A DNA stretch of 64,000 bases from assembly GCA_037045455.1 (NCBI GenBank), contig JBAOIN010000012.1:542116-606115 (forward strand), in the 5' to 3' direction. A program made the position numbers and the translations under genes. The number at the start of each line of letters is the position of its first letter. Position 1 is the stretch's first letter. The notes under the pieces were generated by a model. It saw nothing but the letters and a program-made list of their open reading frames with translations. It ran no database searches and was not told where the DNA came from. Of the stretch, positions 51,691-61,229 are shown in pieces. Source of the stretch: JADKAV01 sp037045455 (GTDB lineage Bacteria > Actinomycetota > Actinomycetes > S36-B12 > UBA10799).

Positions 51691-51710
51691 ATGCCCAATG
51701 CCGGGCGCAA
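51660..51710. other. Probable chimeric assembly junction
   Basis: Upstream, the DDE-like protein is in frame to about ...KNRVERI; downstream, within ~40 bp, a different frame reads YPYGSDGSGRYLLHNGLDMA of an M23 peptidase lacking its N-terminus. Gene style, intergenic repeats and frameshift density all change here. I cannot exclude a genuine recombination, but two genes both cut mid-domain with no element ends favours an artificial join. Confidence 0.62.
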
Positions 51711-52437
51711 CGCCGGCTACCCCTACGGCTCCGACGGCAGCGGGCGCTACCTGCTGCACAACGGCCTGGACATGGCCGACGAGGACCGACGCTCTGGCCG
51801 TGGCCCCCGGCGACGGCGAAATCGTCCTGGCCCGCGACGACGTGGACGAGCTGTTCGGCTGGCGCTGCGACTGGTATGGGCAGGTGGTCGTCCTGCGGCT
51901 GGACGAGACGCTACGACGGGCAGCCGGTCTACGTCCTCTTCGGCCACGTGAAGGACGTGCAGGTCGTCGAGGGGCAGCGCGTGGCCCGCGGCGAGCCGCT
52001 GGCCCGCGAGGGCACGGCCGGCGTGGCCACGGTGGCCCACCTGCACCTGGAGGTGCGCGTTGGGGCCAACACCTTCGGGGCGACGCGCAACCCGCTGCTG
52101 TGGCTGGAGCCGTGGTCGGGCAGCGGGGTCATCGCCGGGCGGCTGGTGCGACCCCGACGGCCGCGCCTGGCGAGGGGTCACGGTGACGCTGATCGACAAG
52201 GACGGCGGCGTTGCTCAACACGCTGGACGTACCTCGACGACCCCGACCACCTCATCCGCCCCGATCCGGCGCTGGGCGAGAACTTCGTCTTCGGCCCGGT
52301 GGCCGAGGGGCGCTATACCGTGTTTGTGGAGCTACAGGGGGAGGAGTACCGGCAGCCGGTCGAAGTGCGCGACGGCGAGCGTGACGACGCTGACGATCGT
52401 CACCGCCCCCTACCGCACCCCAACTCCTGCGCCTTGA
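51700..52437 (+). CDS. M23 (LytM-type) peptidase with C-terminal beta domain, 5' truncated and frameshifted
   Basis: Pieces in three frames form one protein: YPYGSDGSGRYLLHNGLDMAD (zinc ligands H and D of HxxxD), VAPGDGEIVLARDDV, YVLFGHVKDVQVVEGQ, VAHLHLEVRVG (the HxH motif), then a carboxypeptidase-regulatory-like beta domain (GRLVRPDGRAWRGVTVTLID, GENFVFGPVAEGRYTVFVE) ending TIVTAPYRTPTPAP at 52437. About six shifts, all of the one-extra-base type. M23 enzymes are zinc endopeptidases of peptidoglycan cross-bridges. The N-terminal part is missing at the contig joint. Confidence 0.76.
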
Positions 52438-52451
52438 TGAAGAGAAATCAT

Positions 52452-52574
52452 CCGCAGATTTGGCAGATTCGGCAGATTTCAAGAAAGCAATTCTCTTCTT
52501 GCTGAAATCTGCCGAGACTGACGTGCCCGATCAACCCTATCGACTTAAATCTGTGTAATCTGCGTAATCTGTGG
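52452..52574. repeat. Intergenic CAGATT-type inverted repeat array
   Basis: Left side repeats GCAGATT words (CCGCAGATTTGGCAGATT), right side carries the complementary AATCTGCGTAATCTGTGG, and an inner 11-bp dyad CGGCAGATTTC / GAAATCTGCCG encloses an AT-rich loop. GC drops sharply versus the flanking genes. Lies between convergent 3' ends, consistent with a bidirectional terminator or a REP-like array. Confidence 0.62.
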
Positions 52575-52575
52575 T

Positions 52576-53676
52576 TTAGCTTCTTGAGGGCAGCGAATCG
52601 AAGCGCCGCACGCCTTCGATGTCGAGGACGAAGTCGGCCCCGAACGCGCCGGCCGGCGTCAGCGCCCCGGCCAGCGGCGGCGCGTCGCGCTTGCCGGCGG
52701 CCAGCACCTGCTCGACCAGGCGCACGCCGGCCAGAGCGGTGAAGCGATAGACCTCGCCCGTCTCCAGCCAGGCCTCGGCCGCGCCGTCCGGCCCGCTGGC
52801 CCGCGCCCAGAGGTAGGTGCGCCCCTTGTGCTGCGCCTCCTCGTCCGGCCCGGTGAACAGCCACGTCGCCGCCCGGTCGGCCACCTTTTGCGCCGCGCCC
52901 AGCCCCATGACCTTCAGCGCCGGGCGGGCCAGCAGCCCCATGCCCGGCAGCCGCGGCAGGGCCAGATAGCTGGTGATGTTGGCGATGCCCGTCGTGTGAT
53001 AGGCGGTGACCAGATCGCCCCAGGGGAACGGCGTCACCTCGCGCTCCCGGCCGTCGCTGAAGCGCACCGTGCGCCGCCCTTTGCCCAGCGGCGTGGGCGC
53101 GAGGCGGCCGTCGCGCCGCGTCAGGCTGCCGCCGGGGTAGCGGTTGGCGTTGACCAGGCCCGACTTGACCGTGCCCGATGACAGGTCGGCCGACACCACC
53201 AGGGCCGTCTCCAGGTGGGTTGCGCCGGGGGCGCGGTCGGCCACGTGGCGGGCCAGGCAGTCGCTAGGGACGATGTCGTAACCCGCGCCGGACATGAGGA
53301 CGACGCCGCGAGCGCGGGCTTCGGCGTCGCGGGCAAAGGTGGCCTCGAAGACGGGCAGTTCGCCGGTGATGTCGAGGTAGTGGGTGTGGCCGGCCAGGCA
53401 GGCGCGCACCATCGGCTCGCTGGTGTGGATGAACGGGCCGGCGGCGTGGAAGACCAGCGTGAAGCGCTCAATCGTCTTGTTGAGCCGCTCGGCGTAGTCC
53501 AGGTCGAGGGCCAGCCAGTCGAGGTCGTACTGCGTGGCCAGCGCCGCCAGCTTGGCCGCGTTGCGCCCGGCCAGCACCGGCCGGTGGCCGCGCCGCACCG
53601 CCTCGGCCAGCAGCAGCCGCCCGGTGAAGCCATAGGCGCCGTAGAGCATCCAGGTTGATTTTGTCCGCGTGGGCAC
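52576..53676 (-). CDS. Saccharopine dehydrogenase-like NADP-binding oxidoreductase
   Basis: 366 aa from GTG 53676 (ATG 53649 is an alternative nine codons in). Rossmann motif WMLYGAYGFTGRLLLAEAVRRG, LAGRN, FHAAGPFIHTSEPMVRACL, THYLDITGE, and GAGYDIVPSDCLA define the family. This gene is intact, unlike its neighbours. Substrate unknown; bacterial relatives include trans-acting enoyl reductases, and the protein at 9796-10974 is a distant homologue from the other part of the contig. Monocistronic. Confidence 0.83.
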   Translation of the reverse strand: MPTRTKSTWMLYGAYGFTGRLLLAEAVRRGHRPVLAGRNAAKLAALATQYDLDWLALDLDYAERLNKTIERFTLVFHAAGPFIHTSEPMVRACLAGHTHYLDITGELPVFEATFARDAEARARGVVLMSGAGYDIVPSDCLARHVADRAPGATHLETALVVSADLSSGTVKSGLVNANRYPGGSLTRRDGRLAPTPLGKGRRTVRFSDGREREVTPFPWGDLVTAYHTTGIANITSYLALPRLPGMGLLARPALKVMGLGAAQKVADRAATWLFTGPDEEAQHKGRTYLWARASGPDGAAEAWLETGEVYRFTALAGVRLVEQVLAAGKRDAPPLAGALTPAGAFGADFVLDIEGVRRFDSLPSRS

Positions 53677-53701
53677 GGAGAGAGGATAGCACACTTTGCT
53701 C

Positions 53702-53771
53702 GACCTGACAGGTAGGCGGCCAGTAGTTACTTTGACCAAAACAAGACGTGGGGCCGCCTACCTGTCAGGTC
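53702..53771. repeat. Perfect 20-bp inverted repeat
   Basis: GACCTGACAGGTAGGCGGCC (53702-53721) and its exact reverse complement (53752-53771) flank a 30-nt AT-richer loop in the gap between two divergent genes. The GACCTGACAGGT word recurs at 61549-61562, suggesting a dispersed palindromic family of this genome. Confidence 0.72.
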
Positions 53772-53852
53772 AAATCGCACTCCTATCTGGACGAGTGGCC
53801 TATAGGGGCTTATGATTAGGGGCCATGTCATCGCCGCCCCATCGCCCCCACC

Positions 53853-55320
53853 GTGTTCGCCCGCCTGTCTCCTCGCCGTCTGGCCCTGGCCGCCCTTGCC
53901 CTGTTGCTCATCCTGCTGGCCTGGTGGGGCGTGCTGGGCGCGGGGCGCGGGCTGGAGAGCCGGCGCTTGACCGGGGTGAACGGTGAACCATTGCGCTTCC
54001 TCGTTCCGCAAGACACAACCAGCGTCCCCGGCGTCATCATCGCCCACGGCTTCTCCGGCTCGACGCCGTTCATGCTCGGCTTCGGCCAGATTCTGGCCCG
54101 CGCCGGCTATGGCGTCATGCTCCTGGACTTCGACGGCCACGGCTCGGCCCGCGTCCGGCTCGACGACGGCAGCCTGCAACGCAATCTCGACGCCGCCTAC
54201 GCCGCCCTGATCGCTCAGCCGGAGATCGATCCGGCGCGCGTGGCCCTGCTGGGCCACTCGATGGGCAGCGGCGCGGTGATGAGCGCGGCCATCGCCGACG
54301 CCGACCGCTACCGGGCCACGGTGGCCGTCTCGCCCACGGGGGCGGCCGTCTCGCCGGAGTTCCCGCGCAACTTGCTGCTGATGGCCGGCACGCTGGAGCC
54401 GCAGTTTGCCGCCAACGGCCGCGATCTGTTGGCCCGCGCCGGTGGGGCCAACGACGACCTGGCCGGCGGCCACGGCCGGGCGATGGTGGACGTGCCCAAC
54501 GTGGAGCACATCACCATCCTCTTCAGCCGGCGTTGCCCATCAGGCGGCGCTCGACTGGCTGAACCGGACGTTCGACCTGGCCGGCGGCGACGGCCGCCGC
54601 CCGACCGGCGCGTCGTCTGGTACGTGGCTCATCTGGCCGGCTGGCTGCTGCTGGTGACGGCTCTGGCCCCGCTCTTCCCGGCCGCCGCGCCGGCCTCTGC
54701 CCGCCGCCGCCCGCCGTGGCCGTGGCTTGGGCTTGCCGTTGGGCGCGCTGGTCGCGGCGCTGCTGCTGGCCGCGCTGGGCCGCTTCGGCGACGTCAGCGG
54801 TCTTGGGCGGGTTGCTTGTCGGCGGGGCGCTGGCGCTGTGGTTTGGCGCGCTGGGGGTGGTGTGGCTGCTGCTCGGCTTCCGCCCGCCGCGGCCGGCCGG
54901 GCGCGACGTGCTGGGGGGCCTCGTCCTCTTCGCCGTGCTGACGCTGGCCTTCGGCGTCATGGCCGAACCGCGTCTGGCTGCCGTGGTGGCTGACGCCGGA
55001 GCGGCTGGCGCGCTGGCTGCCGGCGGCCGTCTGCGCGCTGCCCTGGCTGTTGGCCGCCGGGCTGGCCCAGCACGGCGCGTACCGCGCGGCGGCGCGCCGG
55101 CTGGTGGCTGTTGCAGACGGTGGTCATCGTCGCCGGGCTGCTGCTGACGGCCCTGTTCGTGCCCGGGCTGGGCTTCGTCGCGCTGTTGCTGCCGGTCATC
55201 CCGGCCGTCCTGGCCGGCATGAGCCTGGCCGGCGCGGCCATAGACCGGCCGTGGAGCTACGCCATCGGCAACGCGCTCTTCTTCGGCTGGCTGCTCGTCG
55301 CCATCTTCCCGCTGGCGTGA
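53853..55320 (+). CDS. Alpha/beta hydrolase with C-terminal multi-pass membrane domain, frameshifted
   Basis: Start GTG 53853, with an N-terminal anchor (LALAALALLLILLAWWGVLG). Hydrolase motifs: VIIAHGFSGSTPFML (oxyanion loop), MLLDFDGHGSA, nucleophile ALLGHSMGSGAVM and a terminal VEHITILFS. After a shift near 54535 the protein goes on as several hydrophobic segments (WLLLVTALAPLFP; VLGGLLVGGALALWFGALGVVWLLLGF; GLVLFAVLTLAFGVMAE; VIVAGLLLTALFVPGLGFVALLLPVIPAVLAG) to TGA 55318-55320. About 485 aa. Esterase/peptidase-like enzyme held at the membrane; substrate unknown. Confidence 0.72.
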
Positions 55321-55333
55321 TAGGATGGAGAAC

Positions 55334-56325
55334 ATGCTTTACGTTGACAACAGCGACATCCACGATCCGCGGCTGAATCTGGCGTTCGAGGAGTATCTGC
55401 TGCGCCAGGTGGAGAGCGACGAGCCGCTGCTCCTGTTCTACGTCAACGAGCCGTCGGTCATCATCGGTCGCAACCAGAACACGCTGGAGGAGATTGACCC
55501 CGACTACGTTAACAGCCCACGGCATCCACGTCGTGCGGCGGCTGTCGGGCGGCGGCGCGGTCTACCACGACCTGGGCAACCTCAACTTCAGCTTCGTCAC
55601 CAACGGCAAGGAGCACCTCAACGACTTCGCCCGCTTCACCGGGCCGGTGGTGGCCGCGCTGCGTTCGCTGGGCGTGCCGGCCGAGTTGCGCGGCCGGAGC
55701 GACATCCTTGTCGAGGGGCGCAAAATCTCCGGCAACGCGCAGTACGCCACCCCACAGCGCATGTTCAGCCACGGCACGCTGCTGTTCGACACCGACCTGG
55801 GCGAGATGCTGCGGGCCATCGAACCCGCGGCGAGATGCAGATCGAGTCGAAGGCCGTCCACTCGGTGCGTAGCGCCGTGGCCAACATCCGCGAGCTACTG
55901 CCGCGCGAGATGACGCTGGCCGACCTGCGGGCGGCGCTGCTGCGCGGCCATCTTCGGCGGCAACGACTATTCCGCACCTATGACCTGACCGGGGCCGACT
56001 GGCTGCGCTATCGAGGACATTGCCGAGACGGCGCTACCGGCTGTGGAGTTGGAACTACGGCCGCTCGCCCCAATTCAACGTCCAGAAGAGCGCCCGCTTC
56101 CCGGCCGGCAAGGTCGATGCGCGCATCGACGTAGAGGAGGGGCGCGTGCAGGCTATCTCCCTCTTCGGCGACTTCAGCGGCCAGCGCGACGTGGCCGAGC
56201 TGGAAGCCCACCTCATCGGCGTGCCCTACGTCCGGGAGCGCCTGACCGCCGCCCTGGCCGACGTGGCGCTGGACGACTACTTCGGGACGATGGATGTGGG
56301 GACGTTTATTGATTTGCTCTATTAG
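55334..56325 (+). CDS. lplA: Lipoate-protein ligase A, frameshifted
   Basis: ATG 55334 is preferred over 55325 because GGATGGAGA then sits as a ribosome site. Motifs: NLAFEEYLLR, VIIGRNQNTLEEI, RRLSGGGAVYHDLGNLNFSF (substrate-binding signature), GRSDILVEGRKISGNAQ with the catalytic Lys, SKAVHSVRS, and the C-terminal WNYGRSPQFN with a small domain to FIDLLY. Four or so shifts, frames otherwise conserved; about 328 aa. Activates lipoate with ATP and attaches it to E2/GcvH proteins. Follows the hydrolase gene by 13 bp on the same strand. Confidence 0.83.
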
Positions 56326-56400
56326 TGCGCGGGGGAGCAGGCTCCCTCGCCCTTTGGGAAGAAGGGGTTGGGTAGAGGGTTCCGTCTAACGGAGAGAGCC

Positions 56401-57052
56401 ATGAAACTCAACTGGTCGCTCGTTATTGGGCTGGTTGTTGCCGGCGTGCTGCTGATTGGGGCCGGTTACGCGCTGGCCAACGTGCGCGGCGCGGCCGAGC
56501 CGGTGGGCATCGGGATCGTCCCGCCCGCGCCGACGGCGACACCACCCCCGCCGCCGACGCCCCTGCCCACGGCCACGTCCGGCCCCTGGCGCGTCTACGT
56601 CAGCGGCGCGGTGGCCAACCCGGCCGTCTACACGTTACCGGTGGGCAGCATCGTTGATGACGCCGTGCGTGCCGCCGGAGGCGTTGAGCGCCGACGCCGA
56701 CCCGGTGGCCGTCAACCTGGCCGGGCCGCTGGCCGACGGAATGCAAATCTACGTACCGACGTTGGCTGAGGGCGCGCCGGCTCCACCGCCGATCAGCGCC
56801 CCGGCGGCCACGGCTGATCTCAGCGCCAGCCGCATGGGCGGCGTGACAACGGCGGGGCTGATCGACATCAACCTGGCGACACAGGCCGATCTGGAGATGC
56901 TGCCCGGCATCGGCCCGACGATGGCCGCCAACATCATCGCCCACCGCGAGGCCAACGGGCCGTTTACCACCATCGAGGCCATCATGGACGTGCCGGGCAT
57001 TGGCGAGGGCAAGTTCGCGGCCATGAAGGACTTCATTACGGTTGGGCCGTAA
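56401..57052 (+). CDS. ComEA-like protein: membrane anchor, SLBB and helix-hairpin-helix DNA-binding domains
   Basis: About 216 aa. ATG 56401, single N-terminal membrane helix LVIGLVVAGVLLIGAGYALA, a Pro/Thr linker, an SLBB-like beta-grasp (VYVSGAVANPAVYTLP, LADGMQIYVPT), then a tandem helix-hairpin-helix: INLATQADLEMLPGIGPTMA and VPGIGEGKFAAMKDFITV. One shift near 56680. ComEA binds incoming DNA at the cell surface during natural transformation; similar proteins without other com genes are common, and no comEC is visible here. Confidence 0.8.
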
Positions 57053-57063
57053 GAACCTCGCGC

Positions 57064-57230
57064 AAAGCTCGCTAAAGACGCAAAGAACGCCAAGAGAAGA
57101 ACTTAACGCAAAGACGGCAAGACGCGAGGACGCAAAGCAAGAATACTTCTTTCCTTGCGCCTTAGCGTCTTGGCGTCTTTGCGTTGAATTCTTTGCGTCC
57201 TTTGCGTCCTTGGCGCTCTTTGCGTGAGGT
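57064..57230. repeat. CGCAAAG-word inverted repeat array
   Basis: The left half repeats ACGCAAAGA/CGCAAAG words and the right half repeats their complements (CTTTGCGT, GTCTTTGCGTT), giving a long imperfect stem around a TTCTTTCC-containing loop. Low GC compared with neighbours. The stretch 57053-57359 contains this array, a TATAAT box and no gene. Confidence 0.6.
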
Positions 57231-57311
57231 CTTATTCTCTTTCCCGGCGGCCGAGGTAGATGAGCGATTCGAGGTCGGGCAGGTCGGCGGGTTATAGCGG
57301 AGATGTTGGGC

Positions 57312-57317
57312 TATAAT
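57312..57317 (+). promoter_or_regulatory. TATAAT -10 box before the NACHT-FGE gene
   Basis: A perfect TATAAT 43 bp upstream of the ATG at 57360; no clear -35 hexamer 17 bp before it. The ATG is preceded by AGGGAGGG, a good ribosome site. Confidence 0.35.
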
Positions 57318-57359
57318 CGGCTCCGCAACGGCTGATGACAACCGGCCAGGGAGGGCCTG

Positions 57360-60300
57360 ATGACTGAGTTTACACAGGAGACGTGGCGGGCGCGGGCGGG
57401 GCAGAAGCTTGGGCGAGCTGGGCCGCCGGCTGAAAACGGCCGCGGGTCGCGATGCCCCCTACGTCGCCTCCGAGCACGGCTGAGCCGGCGGGCTCCGACG
57501 CCGCGGCACGGCGGTCGAGCAGGCGGTGACGACCGGCGAGGCGTGGCGCGTCATGGGCGCGCTGTTCGGCATCGGCGCGGGCGTCGGCGGCAACCTGATC
57601 GCCTCGCGCATCGAGGCCTGGACGAAACAGGCCGAGCGGCCGGACGAGACCGACGTCATTGTCTGGGCCGCGGCCGGGGCGGGCGACGCCGCCTTGCGCG
57701 ACGCCCTCGACGCCATCGTCGAACGGCTGGACGCCCTGCCCGCCGCCGCCGCCGCGTTGGGCGAGGCCGAGCGGCCGGCCTTCGCCGACGCCCTGCGGCG
57801 CGACGCGGGCCAACTGGGCAATCTGACGACCATCGACAGGTTGTTGACCGAGGGCGGGGCGGTGTTTTTCGGCAGCGTATGGGCCAGCTCGCGACATCCA
57901 GGCCGCTCCCAAGACCGTCCACGGCCATGAGATTCGCGACAACGTCTTCCACGGCCCGGTGACCATCGGCGCGGACGACGAAAGCAGGCCCGACCCGGCC
58001 GCCCTGCGCCGTGCCTACCTGAACCACGTTTTCGAAAACACCGCCTACCTGACGCTGGGCGGAATCGATTCCGGCAGGCTAAAGGCGACGCAGAGACGCG
58101 CCTGGCCTTGGCCGCGGTCTACACGGGGTTGTACACCTGGTCTGAGCGCCCGGATGACGTTATTCAAACGCACCCGAATCGTATTGAACGGCGCACAGCG
58201 CGCTCTGGCCGTCCAAGAGCTTAACCGTCATCGCCATCTGGTTTCCTGATGGGCGACCCCGGCAGCGGCAAGAGCACCTTCGCTGGGTTCGTCGCCCTAT
58301 GCCTAAGCGGCGAAGTACTGGGCGATTCCATTACAAACCTGTACCTCCTGACCGCGCCGTTGCCGGATGAGAAAGGTGATGATAGGAACGAGCGCCAGCC
58401 TTGGAATGATGGCCCGCTACTGCCCGCGTTGATCCTGTTACGTGACTTCGCCGCCGCTGGTTTGCCTCCTGCCGGACATGAGGCCAGTGCAGAACATCTC
58501 TGGCGCTTTCTGGAGACGCGACTCGGTGCTGCCGGTATTGGTGCATTACGCCCCTTACCTGCGTAACGAATGGCTGGAACGTGGTGGTCTCCTCATCCTC
58601 GATGGGCTGGACGAAGTGCCGGAGGCCGCCAGTCGCCGTAAGCAAATCAAACAGGCTGGTGGCCGGCTTCGCCTCTACTTTTAAGCTGTGCCGCATCCTT
58701 GTCACCCAGCCGTACTTATGCCTACCAGCGACAAGACTGGAAACTGCCCGGTTTTAGTGAGAGCATCCTGGCGAGCTTCGATACGGGCCAAAGTCCGCCG
58801 CTTCATCGACCGCTGGTACGGCTACGTCGGCGGGTTGCGCGGTTTGTCGACCGAGGACGCCCGCGGCCGGGCGACGCTTCTGAAACGCGAGATCGACCAG
58901 CGTCCAGCGTTGCAAGGTCTTGCGGAGCGGCCGCTGCTGTTGACCTTGATGGCCGCTCTTCATGCGTGGCATGGCATCAGTCTGCCCGACAGGCGCGAGG
59001 AGCTTTACCACGAGGCGGCCGACATGCTGCTCGACTGGTGGGAGAAGCGCCGTCTTAAACTGGATCGCCAGGGCCAACCGGTGAACCCGCAACCCAGCCT
59101 GATCGAGTGGTTGAAACGTTGACCGTAAGCAGATGCGCGGCCTGTTGAACGAACTCGCCTTCCACGCCCACAGCCACCAGCCGGAATTGACCGGGACGGC
59201 CGACATTACCGAGTCAGAGTTGGTGGCCGGCCTGATGGCCCTGACCAATGAGGATGTCAACCCGCGGCTGCTGGTGCAGTACCTCAGCCACCGTGCCGGA
59301 CTGCTTGTTCCCCACGGCGGCGAGGTCTATACCTTCCCCACCGTACCTTCCAGGAGTATCTGGCCGCCTGCTATCTGACCGACCACGAGTACCCGCGACG
59401 GGTGGCGGCACTGGCCCGCGCCGACGCCAACCGCTGGCGTGAGGTGGCGCTGCTGGCGGCGGCCAAGGTGGTGCGCGGCACTCCCTACGCCGTCTGGCCG
59501 CTAGTCGACGCTCTCTGCCCGCGTGCGCCGGGCGAAGTCGAAGGGAGGCCCGCCCGATGCCTGGGGCGCGCTTCTGGCCGGTCAGGCAATCGTTGAATCA
59601 ACCCGGCCGGAGGAGCGCGCCGAGGAGGGCAACCCCCCAAAGTCGAGCGCGTCCGCCGCTGGCAGAAGGCGCTGCTGGCCCATCCCGCTCTGCCCGACAA
59701 CGAGCGGGCCGCCGCCGGGCGCGCCCTGGCCGACCTGGGCGACGACCGGGCCGAGGTTATGGATGTCGACGCCATGCAGTTCTGCCTCGTGCCCGGCGGG
59801 CCGTTCCGCATGGGCGAGGACAAGAGTCTGCACACCAACGAATACCTGACCGGCGACTACTGGCTGGGCCGCTACCCGGTGACCAACGCCCAGTTCGCGG
59901 CCTTCTGTCGAGATGACCACGGCTATGATAATGAAGCCTTTTGGCGCGAGGCAGCCAAGGCCGGGCGCTGGAAGAAAGGCCAGATTACCGACTTGTGGGG
60001 CGACCCGCGCACCTGTCCACGCGACTAGGGCCGGCCCTATTCCCTGCTCAACCACCCCGTCGTGGGCATCACCTGGTACGAGGCGCTGGCCTTTGTCCGC
60101 TGGCTGACGGCGCGCTGGCGGGCCGGCGGCGCGCTGCCGGCGGACTGGGAAGCGCGGCTGCCGTCGGAGGCGGAGTGGGAGAAGGGGGCGCGCGGCGGGC
60201 TGAATATCCCGGCCGCGCCGAGTGGTTCGGGTGGCCGGCGCGTGGGCGGTCGCCGCGCCGGAGATGACGAAGAACCCGGACGAGACACGCCACCATCCGT

Positions 60301-60652
60301 GGACGGGGCCGGGCGGAACGCACCAGGCCAACACGAGAGGAGAGCACAGATCAACAGCACCAGCGCGGCCGGCCTCTTCCCGCCGGCGCCGGCCCCTACG
60401 GTTGCGAGGAGATGGCCGGAACGGTGTGGGAGTGGACGCGCAGCCTCTACGACTTCGAGTATCCTTACGTCCCGGATAAGGAGCGCGAGAATCTCGGGGC
60501 GGGTGACTATAAATCCCGCGTGTCTCAGAGGGGGCGCTTACTACAGTGACCTGGGCGAGTGCCGGTGCGCGCGGCGCGGCAGGAGCTACCCGAGCGTCAG
60601 GAGCGGCTACTTCGGTTGCCGCGTGCTGGTCGCCCCATCTGGACACCTCTGA
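57360..60652 (+). CDS. NACHT (STAND) NTPase fused to FGE/SUMF1 C-type-lectin domain: DGR target protein, frameshifted
   Basis: About 1,090 aa read across frames. N-terminus MTEFTQETWRARAGQKL, then a hydrophobic stretch WRVMGALFGIGAGVGGNLIA. NACHT: Walker A GDPGSGKSTFAGF (58252-58278), Walker B LLILDGLDEVPE (58588-58620 region), CRILVTSRTYAYQ sensor, GLAERPLLLTLMAALH, and FQEYLAACYL ending the winged-helix part. The C-terminal ~280 aa are an FGE-sulfatase fold: CLVPGGPFRMGED, YWLGRYPVTNAQFAAFCR, HPVVGITWYEALAFVRWLT, LPSEAEWEKGARGG, EEMAGTVWEWTRSLYD, RGGAYYSD..., GCRVLV. Many extra-base shifts plus an in-frame TAG at 60026-60028. The last 40 residues are the DGR variable region. STAND NTPases act as oligomerising sensors; the lectin-like end would bind the ligand. 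Confidence 0.83.
60517..60634 (+). repeat. DGR variable region (VR)
   Basis: 3' end of the NACHT-FGE gene, aligned to the TR at 61230-61346. In the core 60575-60634 (60 nt) there are 12 differences, every one at a position where TR has A (8 AAC codons and one GAC codon), and 41 of 41 non-A positions match. The final 21 nt (from GGTTGCCGC to GTCGCC) are identical and would hold the initiation-of-mutagenic-homing site. Upstream of 60575 the match is looser and includes non-A differences, so the true 5' limit is uncertain. Encoded residues read RRGRSYPSVRSGYFGCRVLV. Confidence 0.88.
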
Positions 60653-60795
60653 ACTCTGATCGGCTCTGAACTCTGAAACTCTGATCAATGCGGCTTGTCA
60701 AGTGGCATAAGTCAGCAATCGATCACCGATTTGGATGACAAATTGATGATCAATGACACCTGACAACGCGGCGTGGGATGTTCTATGCTGGCCCC

Positions 60796-61169
60796 ATGAC
60801 CGCCGAGGAGATGCCGATCTTCAGCGCGCACGTATCGACTTCCTGACCTGGCTGCTTGCCGGCCACGAACCACTTTCCCCGCGCACATCGTCACGACGTT
60901 CACCCAGCCGCCTGCTCGACGCGGCCTTCGACCTGCGCGAGCGAGCTGGAGGCCGCCAACCACCGGCGCGGCAGCGGCGCGCCTGGCGCGGCTGGCGCGG
61001 CGCCGACGAGGCGCTGAGCCGGGTGCGGCGTCTACCTGCGCCTGGCCGCGGCGCTGGCGCTGGCTCGTCGGCGGGCAGTATGAGCACGTCGTCGCGGTAT
61101 GACTGGCCGAGATCGGGCGGCTGCTGGGCGGTTGGCACAAAGTCACCCGGGATCGCATCAGCCGGTTGA
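60796..61169 (+). CDS. avd: DGR accessory variability determinant (Avd-like four-helix protein), frameshifted
   Basis: Between VR and TR, where avd sits in classical DGRs. From ATG 60796, removing about ten extra bases gives a ~120-aa helical protein: MTAEEMPIFSRTYDFLTWLL, PATNHFPRAHRHTFTQRLLD, AAFDLRERLEAANHRRG, ARLARADEALSRVRVYLRLA, GQYEHV, EIGRLLGGWHK. The pattern F-x2-W-L-L...FP(R/K) followed by four amphipathic helices is that of Avd proteins, pentamers that bind the RT and the template RNA. The reconstruction relies on frame repair, so the exact sequence is provisional. Confidence 0.68.
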
Positions 61170-61229
61170 CAATCTTTGGCGTCTGGAGGGCCACGGCCCT
61201 CTGGTTCGCGGGGGCGAGCTCACCCCGCG

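Noticed and set aside
50621..52186. A single 521-aa transposase-peptidase fusion protein
   Set aside because: After about 51,690 the frame only briefly coincides with M23 coding, which continues in other frames; it is a by-product of the contig joint and frameshifts.
57064..57230. CRISPR array from repeated CGCAAAG words
   Set aside because: Repeats are short, irregular, inverted and have no unique equal-length spacers; no cas genes nearby.
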